A stretch of DNA of 64,000 bases from CAXXOK01 sp963664595 (lineage in GTDB: Bacteria > Bacillota > Clostridia > Christensenellales > Aristaeellaceae), in NCBI GenBank assembly GCA_963664595.2, contig CAXXOK010000010.1:620001-684000 (forward strand), written 5' to 3'. This document shows, piece by piece, positions 41,409-50,107 of this stretch (positions are counted from its first letter, which is position 1; the number at the start of each line of letters is the position of its first letter). Under the pieces are notes generated by a model that searched no databases, was not told the origin of the DNA, and was given only the letters and a program-made list of their open reading frames with translations. The translations under genes and the position numbers were made by a program.

Positions 41409-43171
41409 CCAATCCCTCCCGACGCCCTCATCGCCTGTTGTTTGATGGTTTCAAAATCCTTTGCCGTAAGCCCGATATAAAGTGTTTTAAAATTCTGGTA
41501 GATCACGAAACCGGAAGGCGTTCCAGATTTTTTCTTCACGTATTTCCGTTTGGTATAATCAATCGGGAAGCTGGGGTGATTGCGGCCTTTGCTGTAGTAT
41601 GCCGCCAGCTTTGCCGCCAACAGCAGCGTATCATCGGAGGGCTCCTCTTCGGTACGAATCAGCACATGCGATCCGGGAACCCCCTGCGCGTGCAGCCAGG
41701 TTTCGTTTCCCCGCGCGTGCAAGGTGATACGGTCGTTCTGCACCGCGTTTTTTCCAACCACGATTTCCGTTCCGTCGTCACTGGTAAAACGGTACGGTTC
41801 CCCCTCCTTGATTTTTCTGCGCTTGCCCGCGTGGGGATCCGGGCGCTGAAATCCGTTTTCGATCAGGAAATACTTGATTTCAGCCAAATCCACTGTGGAT
41901 GTGCATTTATCAAGGTCTTCCATGACGTTGTCCAGAATTTCCAGATCTCTATCGATATTCCCCAGCTCTTTCTGCGCGTACTGCTGCGCGCCTTTGGCCT
42001 TGCGGTATTTTTTGTAATACTGCTGGGCGTTTTTAGCCGGAGATAGTTCCGGCTGCAAAGGGATTTCGATCGTGGACTGCGCTTCGTCGTAATAGTTGAT
42101 CACCCGTACTTTGGGCGCGCCTTTCTCAACCAGATGAAGATTAGCCGTCAGCAGCTCACCGAACATGCGGTTCTGCTCCACCAGATCGTTCTGCGCCAGC
42201 GCCTCCATCATTTTACCCTTTTTCTTTTCCAAACGGGTGATGTTGTTTTTTACGTGCTTACGGATGCCCGCGCCATGCTGCTTCATGCGCGCGTGCAATT
42301 CCCGTTCGCCGTACAGCGCGTCCATAGCTCCGCTCAGTGTGGGATAGGCCTTCTGCTGATCCGAATCATAGGTTTTATATGGAAACGGGAAGGTATCGAT
42401 GATCTGCCCCGCCGGATCGCACAGCGCAACCGGGGCATATCGCTCCGGCAGTGTCTGATAGAAATCACATAGCTTCCGGGAAATGAAAGGCAGATCCAAC
42501 TGACCGCACAGATCGGTTTCGTTTTCGCCGATCTGCGCGCAAAGCTCTTTAGCGCTGACTACGGAAAGCCCGCTGATGGAATCGATCAGCGCCTTATACA
42601 GCGGCCCGGAACACGCGGCGAGCTGTTCCAAAAGACCGTTATGATCCATGCAAAACGGGTTCAGCTTCTCCTGCTCCGGCGGCGGAGTGAACGCCTTGCC
42701 GGGCATGGAAACCCGGACGCGGCTGATGTCCGCGTTCACATGGTGTACGCAATCGATGGTTACCTGGTTTTCATCCACCAGGGATAAATTGCTGTGCCTG
42801 CCCATGGCCTCCAGCACGATGGTTTTCTGCACATCGTCGCCCATCTCATTCATACACTGGAAGGCAAAGGTCAGCACGCGGTCGCAGCCCAGCTGTTCCA
42901 CGGAGATCAGCCGCGCCCCCGTCAGATGCTTACGGATCAGCATGCACAGCACGGGCGGTTGTGCTGGGTTTTCCAACGATTGTTCCGTAATCTGCGCGCG
43001 CGCGGTGTTCGCATTGGCACTGAGCAGCAGCTTATAATTTGCGCCCTGACTGCGGATTAATAGCATGATCAGGTCACGTTCAGGCTGGCTGACCTTATCC
43101 ACACGCCCGCCAGCCAGCAGCTTGTGCAGCTCGCGCGCCATAAACGAAAGCGTAAAGCCATCCATCGGCAC
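41405..43171 (-). CDS. rqcH: NFACT family protein (RqcH/FbpA-like)
   Basis: 588 residues beginning at a GTG (43171) or the ATG two codons later (MDGFTLSFMARELH). It has the NFACT-N fold, a central coiled coil (KNNITRLEKKKGKMMEALAQND, about 300-420) and the NFACT-R domain with GNETWLHAQGVPGSHVLIRTEEEPSDDTLLLAAKLAAYYSKGR. RqcH in Bacillus adds Ala tails to stalled nascent chains; fibronectin binding was the older view. It lies downstream of the phosphatase gene. Confidence 0.92.
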   Translation of the reverse strand: MPMDGFTLSFMARELHKLLAGGRVDKVSQPERDLIMLLIRSQGANYKLLLSANANTARAQITEQSLENPAQPPVLCMLIRKHLTGARLISVEQLGCDRVLTFAFQCMNEMGDDVQKTIVLEAMGRHSNLSLVDENQVTIDCVHHVNADISRVRVSMPGKAFTPPPEQEKLNPFCMDHNGLLEQLAACSGPLYKALIDSISGLSVVSAKELCAQIGENETDLCGQLDLPFISRKLCDFYQTLPERYAPVALCDPAGQIIDTFPFPYKTYDSDQQKAYPTLSGAMDALYGERELHARMKQHGAGIRKHVKNNITRLEKKKGKMMEALAQNDLVEQNRMFGELLTANLHLVEKGAPKVRVINYYDEAQSTIEIPLQPELSPAKNAQQYYKKYRKAKGAQQYAQKELGNIDRDLEILDNVMEDLDKCTSTVDLAEIKYFLIENGFQRPDPHAGKRRKIKEGEPYRFTSDDGTEIVVGKNAVQNDRITLHARGNETWLHAQGVPGSHVLIRTEEEPSDDTLLLAAKLAAYYSKGRNHPSFPIDYTKRKYVKKKSGTPSGFVIYQNFKTLYIGLTAKDFETIKQQAMRASGGIG

Positions 43172-43204
43172 AGCAATCCCTTCTTTCTAACTCTTATCGT
43201 TTGT

Positions 43205-44305
43205 TCAATGTTTATCAACAGCAATCAGCGGTACGGCCATTTCCTGCTCCGTAAGGCCCGCGTGGTTGGCGGCAAACTGCCTGCTTTCGTGGCTTTGCAC
43301 CAACGCGGTATCCCCGGTCGCAATTGCCAGATAGTCGCCGATCGACTCCTTAAATCTGGGGTGTTGTATGCCGTTTCCAAACAATCCGTTCGTCAGAACT
43401 TCTTCCTTTGATAACAGCATAAAATGGTTCCCATAGTACCGTTCAAAAGCATCCCTGAATTGGCTGTGATATCCTTCCCTCACGGCAAAGGCGGCGGCCC
43501 TGCTTTCCACTGATATCGGCCTTTCAAGGGTATTCAATATCTCCGGGCAGTCGGAAATGAACTCATACCGGGTATCAATGTGTCCGTGGTCTGCGGTTAC
43601 AAGCAGCAGCGTATCGCGAAGCGTTTCGCTGAGCGCTTTCACTCTTTTGTTGATTTGGTACACCGCTTCCTTCACCCGTTTGCTGTGGCAGCCTGTTTCA
43701 TGCATCAGCGCGTCGGGCTGGTACCAATAAGCGTAGATGAATTTGCGTCCCGGTTCGCCGCAAGCCTGCCGAACGAAGCGAAACAGATCACTGTAATGGG
43801 AAATCCGACGGCCGGCAAAGGGAGAGATCATGATCATTTCGCCGTTGCCTGCGCGGCGGATGGCCTGGCCGATGTTCTCATAGGGAATATATCTCTCCGC
43901 CACATGATAATCAGCCGCCTGTATCTCCCGACTGTCCTTTATGGTATTGGGGAACAGATCGACGATTTTGTCGATTTCCCTGAAATACAGGTTCCACCCC
44001 AGCCAACCATGCTCATACGGCGTCAGGCCGCTGAGAACTGAGGTCGTGGCGGCCGTTGTGGTGGGCGGAAAAACAGAGGAGATGGGTTTCACAAGATGCT
44101 TTCGCAAAAAGCTGTTTTCCGGCAGATGGGTTTCCAGCGCGTCCATGCCCATGCCGTCAAAGAGCAGCAGTACAACATTGCGATATCCTGTTTCCAGCAT
44201 CGCATCCAGGCAAGGAAGCGTACTGTGCCGGCATTCGGCGCCGAAGTTCTTCAAAATGGAGTTTGTCAGGTTCACAAGCCCGTCCCTGTAGTCCGGATAA
44301 CGCAT
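43205..44305 (-). CDS. Alkaline-phosphatase-superfamily phosphodiesterase/nucleotide pyrophosphatase
   Basis: 366 residues. VVLLLFDGMGMDALE (metal Asp), VFPPTTTAATTSVLSGLTPYEHGWLGW (catalytic Thr) and VTADHGHIDTRYE (Asp-His-His metal) identify the type I phosphodiesterase family. No signal peptide or membrane anchor, so it is cytoplasmic. The start has GGAGGTGG upstream. It probably cleaves nucleotide- or phosphate-diesters; the exact substrate is unknown. It is divergent from the RNase PH-RdgB operon. Confidence 0.85.
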   Translation of the reverse strand: MRYPDYRDGLVNLTNSILKNFGAECRHSTLPCLDAMLETGYRNVVLLLFDGMGMDALETHLPENSFLRKHLVKPISSVFPPTTTAATTSVLSGLTPYEHGWLGWNLYFREIDKIVDLFPNTIKDSREIQAADYHVAERYIPYENIGQAIRRAGNGEMIMISPFAGRRISHYSDLFRFVRQACGEPGRKFIYAYWYQPDALMHETGCHSKRVKEAVYQINKRVKALSETLRDTLLLVTADHGHIDTRYEFISDCPEILNTLERPISVESRAAAFAVREGYHSQFRDAFERYYGNHFMLLSKEEVLTNGLFGNGIQHPRFKESIGDYLAIATGDTALVQSHESRQFAANHAGLTEQEMAVPLIAVDKH

Positions 44306-44349
44306 CTATACCACCTCCGAATGATTGATGATAACACACCTGCCTTCAC

Positions 44350-44378
44350 TGGACAACAGGAAACCCAACCCGTATAAT
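44350..44378 (+). promoter_or_regulatory. Promoter of the RNase PH-RdgB operon
   Basis: -35 TGGACA (44350-44355), 17 bases, perfect -10 TATAAT (44373-44378), then a GAAAGGGAG ribosome site. Confidence 0.65.
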
Positions 44379-44415
44379 ATCATGGAATGATAGCCAGTGA
44401 AAGGGAGTGCCCGGA

Positions 44416-45741
44416 TTGAAACGATCCGACGGACGAGCGGCGGCCCAGGCAAGGGACTGCGTCATAGAAACTGATTTTGTAAAAACAGCGGACGGGAGCT
44501 GTTTGATTACGGTAGGAAACACCAGGGTGATTTGCACCGCCAGCGTGGAGGAGAGCGTTCCCCCGTTTCTCCGTGATTCCGGCCAGGGATGGATTACCGC
44601 CGAATACGCGATGCTCCCCGCCTCCACCGGAACCCGCAAAAAAAGAGACGGGATTCATAAAGACGGGCGCAGTGTGGAAATTCAGCGCCTGATCGGGCGT
44701 TCGCTCCGGCAGGCTGTCGATATGAAGCTGCTGGGCCAGCGCACCATCACGCTGGACTGCGATGTGCTGCAGGCGGACGGCGGTACGCGCACCGCCTCCA
44801 TTACCGGGGCGTACGTTGCGCTGACGCTGGCCGTACAAAAACTGATGCAAAACGGTCTGCTGACCAAGAACCCGATCATCGGTCAGGTCGCCGCCGTCAG
44901 CGTCGGCATTGTGGATGATCAGCCGATGCTTGATCTTTGCTATTCTGAGGATTCCCGCGCGCAGACCGATATGAACCTGGTCATGAACCAGCAAGGGGAT
45001 TTTATTGAGCTTCAGGGTACAGGCGAGGGCCGGGCCTTTACCGCGCGGGAGCTGCAAACCTTAACTAATTTCGGCAGGCAAGGCATCCTCGGCCTGATGC
45101 GCAATCAGCGCCTCGCTCTGGCCGGTTCAGGCACGCATCTTCTGCCGCTGCCGCGGCTGGCGGTGGCCTCCTCCAACCCGCATAAGCTCAAAGAGCTGAA
45201 ATCCTTGTTGCAGGGAATCTGTGAGCCGGTCGGCATGAAAGAGCTGGGGTTCACCGATGAAATCGAAGAGAACGGCGAAACCTTTGCGCAAAACGCCGTC
45301 CTGAAAGCCGAAGCCGTGGCGAAGGCTACCGGCTTGCCCTCCCTTGCCGACGACAGCGGCCTTGCCGTAGACGCGCTGAACGGCGCACCGGGCGTATACA
45401 GCGCCCGTTACGCGGGGGTGCACGGCGACGACGCGGCCAACAACGAGCTGCTGCTTGCCAATATGAATGGAATCGAAAACAGGGCCTGCCGCTTTGTCTG
45501 CGCCATGGCGCTGGCACAACCTGCCGCGGAAACTAAAACCGTAACCGGGGCATGCCATGGCACGCTGCTCCCATCGCCCCGTGGCAGTGACGGGTTTGGA
45601 TACGATCCGCTTTTTCTATATGAAAACGGCAAATCTTTTGCGGAGCTATCCGCAGCGGAAAAGAACGCCGTCAGCCACCGTGCCGTAGCCGCGGAGCAGG
45701 TGCGCCTGCTTTTACAAACGCTTTTCTGGCAATGCGATTGA
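44416..45741 (+). CDS. RNase PH fused to RdgB/HAM1 nucleoside triphosphate pyrophosphatase
   Basis: 441 residues, one frame, two enzymes. Residues 1-240 are RNase PH: MKRSDGRAAAQAR, GQGWITAEYAMLPAST, RSVEIQRLIGRSLRQAVD, DCDVLQADGGTRTASITGA and VSVGIVDDQP. From about residue 250 an RdgB/HAM1 domain begins with LAVASSNPHKLKELKSLL and has ENGETFAQNAVLKAEA, LADDSGLAVDAL, GVYSARYAG and GSDGFGYDPLF. RNase PH trims tRNA 3' ends; RdgB removes ITP and XTP. The TTG at 44416 follows the ribosome site by eight bases; a GTG three codons earlier abuts it. yfcE overlaps the end. Confidence 0.93.
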   Translation: MKRSDGRAAAQARDCVIETDFVKTADGSCLITVGNTRVICTASVEESVPPFLRDSGQGWITAEYAMLPASTGTRKKRDGIHKDGRSVEIQRLIGRSLRQAVDMKLLGQRTITLDCDVLQADGGTRTASITGAYVALTLAVQKLMQNGLLTKNPIIGQVAAVSVGIVDDQPMLDLCYSEDSRAQTDMNLVMNQQGDFIELQGTGEGRAFTARELQTLTNFGRQGILGLMRNQRLALAGSGTHLLPLPRLAVASSNPHKLKELKSLLQGICEPVGMKELGFTDEIEENGETFAQNAVLKAEAVAKATGLPSLADDSGLAVDALNGAPGVYSARYAGVHGDDAANNELLLANMNGIENRACRFVCAMALAQPAAETKTVTGACHGTLLPSPRGSDGFGYDPLFLYENGKSFAELSAAEKNAVSHRAVAAEQVRLLLQTLFWQCD

Positions 45742-46247
45742 TTGTTTACAGCGATACACACCAGAACACAGATTTATTATACAGGTCTTTCCGGCAGGCG
45801 ATGGAGGACGGCCCGGTAGATATGCTCGTCCACTGCGGCGACGGCGTGCGGGATTTGGATTCCCTGGAAAACGAACTGCTGCTTGCCAACCCCTGCGCAA
45901 GGATGTACGCGGTTCGGGGCAACTGTGATTTGGGTTCGCTTCATTATCCGATTACGGAGATTGTGGAAGCGAACGGGCTGAAAATCATGGTCACCCACGG
46001 CCATGCCTTTGAGGTAAAATATGGGCTTGGGATGCTTTCGAAGGCCGCCCGCGAGGTTGGCGCCGGTCTTGTGTTTTTCGGCCACACCCACCAACCCGTC
46101 ATTACCCAAAAGCACGGTGTAACCCTGATCAATCCGGGTTCCTTGGCCTCGTACGCCCTTACAGATACGGCATATCTGGAGATTATGATTGATGCGCAGA
46201 AAAACATTCGTGAAAAATTTATCAAACAATCTGTGAAATACCGTTGA
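45732..46247 (+). CDS. yfcE: YfcE-type metallophosphoesterase
   Basis: 171 residues with MRLIVYSDTHQNTDLL (DxH), VHCGDGVRDLDSLE (GD), AVRGNCDLGS (GNCD), VTHGHAFEV and FFGHTHQPVI (GHTH), the full calcineurin-like metal set of the YfcE/MJ0936 family. It follows RNase PH-RdgB with an overlap of about ten bases, a frequent neighbourhood in Bacillota. It probably cleaves a small phosphodiester in the cytoplasm. Confidence 0.92.
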   Translation: MRLIVYSDTHQNTDLLYRSFRQAMEDGPVDMLVHCGDGVRDLDSLENELLLANPCARMYAVRGNCDLGSLHYPITEIVEANGLKIMVTHGHAFEVKYGLGMLSKAAREVGAGLVFFGHTHQPVITQKHGVTLINPGSLASYALTDTAYLEIMIDAQKNIREKFIKQSVKYR

Positions 46248-46272
46248 CAATTGAAAAGGTGCGTGGTACTAT
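46244..46272 (+). promoter_or_regulatory. Promoter of the Rrf2-nifS-nifU operon
   Basis: Perfect -35 TTGACA (46244-46249), overlapping the stop of yfcE, 17 bases, -10 TACTAT (46267-46272). Confidence 0.75.
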
Positions 46273-46275
46273 ACT

Positions 46276-46304
46276 CAATACCCGAGTGATTTAGTCGGGT
46301 ATTG
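46276..46304 (+). promoter_or_regulatory. Rrf2-type operator
   Basis: A perfect ten-base inverted repeat, CAATACCCGA (46276-46285) and TCGGGTATTG (46295-46304), nine bases apart, placed just after the -10 box. The core ATACCCGA...TCGGGTAT resembles the type 1 IscR/CymR box (ATA...CGACT...AGTC...TAT). Its position over the transcription start suggests autoregulation by the Rrf2 protein encoded next. Confidence 0.72.
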
Positions 46305-46318
46305 AAAGGCAGGAAACC

Positions 46319-46711
46319 ATGAAGCTCTCAACACGCGGCAAGTACGGCCTGTATGCCATGCACTATCTCGCACAGCATCAGCATGAAGGGCCGCAGAGCC
46401 TGAACTGCATCGCATCGGTCGGCATTCCCAAGCAATATCTGGAGCAATTGCTGGGCAGCCTGCGGCGCAGCGGGCTGATCGAGTCCGTCCGGGGCGCCAA
46501 CGGCGGATACCAAATCGCAAAACCCCCCGCGGAAATCACCGTTTTGGATATCATCGATGCCATGGAAGGGCCTCTGGCGCTGAGTGACTGCCTTTCGTCC
46601 GATACAGCTTGTTCCAAAGCCAATCAATGCCGCGTGCGTATGGTTTGGGAAAAGCTGACGGACTCCATCAACCGGGAACTTGCCGATGTAACGCTCCGGG
46701 ATATGCTATAA
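46319..46711 (+). CDS. Rrf2 family transcriptional regulator (IscR-like)
   Basis: 130 residues. MKLSTRGKYGLYAMHYLA and SLRRSGLIESVRGANGGYQIAKP form the Rrf2 winged helix; the loop C-LSSDTA-C-SKANQ-C carries three Cys as in IscR, where they hold a [2Fe-2S] cluster. It is followed by nifS and nifU, so iron-sulfur control is likely. The CymR type (no cluster Cys) is excluded by the three cysteines. Confidence 0.93.
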   Translation: MKLSTRGKYGLYAMHYLAQHQHEGPQSLNCIASVGIPKQYLEQLLGSLRRSGLIESVRGANGGYQIAKPPAEITVLDIIDAMEGPLALSDCLSSDTACSKANQCRVRMVWEKLTDSINRELADVTLRDML

Positions 46712-46729
46712 GCTGTGAGGTGAAAGAAC

Positions 46730-47911
46730 TTGAATCAAAAGACAATTTATCTGGATAATGCGGCCACCACCGCGGTTCGTCCGGAAGTGCTGGATGCCAT
46801 GCTCCCCTATTTTTCCAAAGCCTATGGCAATCCGAGCTCCATTCATAGAATCGGCCGCGAGGCGAAAATCGCCGTGGAAAACGCACGCAAGCAGGTTGCC
46901 GCCGCCATCGGCGCACAGCCGCAGGAAATCTATTTCACGGGCTGCGGCTCTGAAAGCGATAACTGGGCCATCCGCGGCATTGCGGATGTATCGGCCGGCA
47001 AACACATCATTACCAGCGCGATTGAGCACCACGCCATTTTACATACAACCGAGTACCTGGAAAAGAAGGGCTACCATGTAACCTACCTGCCCGTGGATGA
47101 ATACGGCCGTGTAAACCCGCAGGACGTGAAAAACGCCATCACGGACGATACCATTCTGATCACGATCATGACCGCCAATAACGAAATTGGCACCATCCAG
47201 CCCATTGCTGAAATCGCAAAGATCGCCAAAGAAGCCAAGGTACCATTCCATACGGACGCCGTGCAGGCCGTCGGCGCGATCCCGGTTGATGTGAAGGCGC
47301 TGAATGTGGATATGCTTTCCTTGTCCGGGCACAAGTTCAACGGCCCGAAGGGAATTGGCGCGCTGTACATCCGCAAGGGGCTGCGTATTTCGCCGTTTAT
47401 TTTCGGCGGCGCGCAGGAGCGCAATATGCGGGCCGGTACGGAAAACCTTGCTTCCATTGTGGGGCTCGGCAAAGCGATTGAGCTTGCCACCGCCGATATG
47501 GAAAAACACGGAAAATATCTCTCCGTTCTGCGCGACAAGCTGATCAACGGCGTTTTCAAAGCCATTCCCGACGTACGCCTGAACGGCCACCCCACCGACC
47601 GCCTGCCCAACAACTTCAACATGTGCTTCCGCTATATCGAGGGCGAATCACTGCTGATGCGGCTGGATTTAGCCGGGATCGAAGGCTCCAGCGGTTCCGC
47701 CTGCACAAGCGGCAGTCTGGATCCCTCGCATGTGCTGCTGGCCATCGGTTTGGAGCACGAAATTGCTCACGGAAGCCTGCGCCTGACCCTCGGCCTTGAC
47801 ACCACGCAGGAAGACATTGACTACGTACTTGCGGAGCTCCCCAAAATCGTTCATACCCTGCGCGAGATGAGCCCGTTGTATTCCATTTGTAAAGTAAAGG
47901 AGAATGCATAA
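46730..47911 (+). CDS. Cysteine desulfurase (NifS/IscS type)
   Basis: 393 residues starting at a TTG (46730) with GAGGTG upstream. The PLP lysine is in LSLSGHKFNGPKGIG, and the persulfide Cys is in GSSGSACTSGSLDPSHVL. N-terminal LDNAATTAVRPEVLDAM is family-typical. It moves sulfur from cysteine to the NifU-type scaffold encoded next (stop and start overlap by one base). Confidence 0.95.
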   Translation: MNQKTIYLDNAATTAVRPEVLDAMLPYFSKAYGNPSSIHRIGREAKIAVENARKQVAAAIGAQPQEIYFTGCGSESDNWAIRGIADVSAGKHIITSAIEHHAILHTTEYLEKKGYHVTYLPVDEYGRVNPQDVKNAITDDTILITIMTANNEIGTIQPIAEIAKIAKEAKVPFHTDAVQAVGAIPVDVKALNVDMLSLSGHKFNGPKGIGALYIRKGLRISPFIFGGAQERNMRAGTENLASIVGLGKAIELATADMEKHGKYLSVLRDKLINGVFKAIPDVRLNGHPTDRLPNNFNMCFRYIEGESLLMRLDLAGIEGSSGSACTSGSLDPSHVLLAIGLEHEIAHGSLRLTLGLDTTQEDIDYVLAELPKIVHTLREMSPLYSICKVKENA

Positions 47912-48279
47912 TGTATTCAGAAAAGGTTATGGATCACTTTGAACACCCCCGCAATGTGGGTGAGATCGAAAACGCGTCCGGCACCGGCACCGTCGGCAAT
48001 CCCAAATGCGGAGATATCATGAAGATGGATCTCCAGGTGGAAAACGGCATCATCAAAGACGCGAAATTCAAAACCTTCGGTTGCTGCGCCGCGGTAGCCA
48101 CCAGCAGCATGGCCACAGAAATGGTCAAAGGAAAAACAGTTGAGGAAGCGTTGGCTATGACCAACAAAGAGGTTACGGATGCACTGGGCGGCCTGCCGCC
48201 CGTAAAGCTCCACTGCTCGGTGCTGGCCGAAGAAGCCATTCACGCCGCTTTGGAAGACTACCAGAAAAAGCATTCGTAA
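47911..48279 (+). CDS. NifU/IscU-type iron-sulfur scaffold
   Basis: 122 residues with the three scaffold cysteines: GNPKCGDIMKM, FGCCAAVATSS and LHCSVLAEEAI. It receives sulfur from NifS and builds [2Fe-2S]/[4Fe-4S] clusters. It lacks the C-terminal Nfu domain of full-length NifU. Confidence 0.95.
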   Translation: MYSEKVMDHFEHPRNVGEIENASGTGTVGNPKCGDIMKMDLQVENGIIKDAKFKTFGCCAAVATSSMATEMVKGKTVEEALAMTNKEVTDALGGLPPVKLHCSVLAEEAIHAALEDYQKKHS

Positions 48280-48303
48280 ACCCGCTTCCCGAAAGGATAG
48301 ACT

Positions 48304-50076
48304 ATGCCAGAAGTGCATGGAAACCTGGAAGGCGTTAAAAATTCCACGATAGCCAAGCTCAAAGCCCTGTATGATGAACCGGTGGAAGCCGGTTCCTTCA
48401 TTCCCTATGATCTTTTACAAAAACTGGGCGACTATTCATCCGCCTTAAACCGTGAAATCGCCCTTTATATTTCCCGTTACGGCGATATTGTGGACATCAT
48501 CATCGGAAAATCGGACAGGATTGACCTGCCCGATTTTCGCCTGCGACGCAGCGAAGAACGCCTGTCCATGGTGCGCTGTATTCATACCCACCCCAAAAGC
48601 AGCGGCGAGCTGAGCGATGTGGATATTTCCGCCCTGCTTTCCATCCGTCTGGACGCGATGTGCGCTGTAGGCGTGAGCCAAAGCGGGAGTCCCACTACCG
48701 TGCAATGCGCCTTTCTGGACCCTGCTGTGAGCAACACCGCGCAGCTTACGGAAATCATCCCCGCCAAATCCCTTCCGGACGCCGCGTGGATGGCAAAGAT
48801 TGATGACATTGATCTGCGCTACCGCGCCGAGATTCCCACAGCCGAGCCTGATGCCGAGCGCGCCATCCTGGTCGGCATCGAGAGCATGGATTCTCTTGAA
48901 GAGCTCTCCATGCTGGCGGAAACCGCGGGTGCAACAACCATTGGCACCGTGCTGCAAAAGCGGGATAAACTGGATTCCCTCTATTGCATTGGCAAGGGCA
49001 AGGCGGATGATCTTGCGCTGGACGTGCAAGCGTTACAGGCCAATCTGGTCATCTTCGATGAAGAATTGACCGGAGTAATGCAGCGCAATCTGGAAGAGCT
49101 GCTGCAGGTCAAGGTGATTGACCGTACAGCCCTGATTCTTGATATCTTTGCCCTGCGGGCCAAAACCAGCGAAGGCAAGCTGCAGGTGGAAATGGCGCAG
49201 CTGAAGTACCGTTCCCAACGGCTTTTGGGTCAGGGGCTTGTGCTCAGCCGGCTGGCCGGGGGTATCGGCACACGGGGCCCCGGCGAAAGCAAGCTGGAGG
49301 TCAGCCGCCGACGGATCCGGGAGCGATTAACTGATCTGGAGCGTCAGCTGAAGGTGCTGGAGGGCCAGCGTTCCCTTCGCCGGCAACGGCGGGAGAAGAA
49401 CCGGATTCCGATCATCGCGCTGGTCGGGTACACCAACGCGGGAAAATCCACGCTGTTCAACCGCATGACCGGCGCCGACGTATTTGTAAAAAACGCGCTG
49501 TTCGCAACGCTGGATAACGTATCCCGACCGATTACCCTCCCCCATGGCGGGCAGGCCCTGATGATCGACACGGTCGGTTTCATCCACAAACTACCGCATG
49601 AGCTGATCAAGGCTTTTCACGCCACGCTGGAGGAAGCGGCCCTTGCCGATGTCATTATCGTCCTCTCCGACGGCTCCAGCCCCTATCTGATGAAGCACCT
49701 GAAAACCGTACAGGAAGTGCTCACCAGCCTGGGCGCAGTGGATGCCCCCCAAATCAACGTGCTGAACAAATCCGATATTGCCGCAGAGGAACAAACCGCC
49801 ATGCCGGACGCACTGAAAATAAGCGCGCTCACCGGGGATGGAATCGACGACCTGCTGCGTTGTATTGAGCAGACCTTATCCGCAAAGTCTCAATCCTACC
49901 GGGTCTTTGTTCCCTTCACGGCGTATCATCTGATCAACAAGCTGCGCAAAGGCGGCGTTATTCATGAGGAAGTCTATCAGGATGACGGCGTAGTTTTACA
50001 ATTGGAAGCGGATCAATCGCTGATGAAAAGCATTTCCAAAGAAGGGATACGATTACTGGATGACGAAAAAGTATAG
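48304..50076 (+). CDS. hflX: GTPase HflX with N-terminal JAMM-like domain
   Basis: 590 residues; typical HflX is about 420. From about residue 185 it is HflX: the N-terminal HflX domain, coiled coil, GGIGTRGPGESKLE, then the G domain with GYTNAGKST, DTVGFIHKLP and NKSD, and a short C-terminal domain. Residues 1-170 form an extra domain with HTHP at His94/His96, then Ser104 and Asp107, the HxHPx6SxxD spacing of JAMM/MPN metalloproteases, and a candidate Glu51. HflX rescues or splits stalled ribosomes; the extra domain's partner is unknown. It is transcribed just after the iron-sulfur genes. Confidence 0.92.
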   Translation: MPEVHGNLEGVKNSTIAKLKALYDEPVEAGSFIPYDLLQKLGDYSSALNREIALYISRYGDIVDIIIGKSDRIDLPDFRLRRSEERLSMVRCIHTHPKSSGELSDVDISALLSIRLDAMCAVGVSQSGSPTTVQCAFLDPAVSNTAQLTEIIPAKSLPDAAWMAKIDDIDLRYRAEIPTAEPDAERAILVGIESMDSLEELSMLAETAGATTIGTVLQKRDKLDSLYCIGKGKADDLALDVQALQANLVIFDEELTGVMQRNLEELLQVKVIDRTALILDIFALRAKTSEGKLQVEMAQLKYRSQRLLGQGLVLSRLAGGIGTRGPGESKLEVSRRRIRERLTDLERQLKVLEGQRSLRRQRREKNRIPIIALVGYTNAGKSTLFNRMTGADVFVKNALFATLDNVSRPITLPHGGQALMIDTVGFIHKLPHELIKAFHATLEEAALADVIIVLSDGSSPYLMKHLKTVQEVLTSLGAVDAPQINVLNKSDIAAEEQTAMPDALKISALTGDGIDDLLRCIEQTLSAKSQSYRVFVPFTAYHLINKLRKGGVIHEEVYQDDGVVLQLEADQSLMKSISKEGIRLLDDEKV

Positions 50077-50107
50077 TTGATCTATACTGCTCAAAGGGTG
50101 TGTGGTT

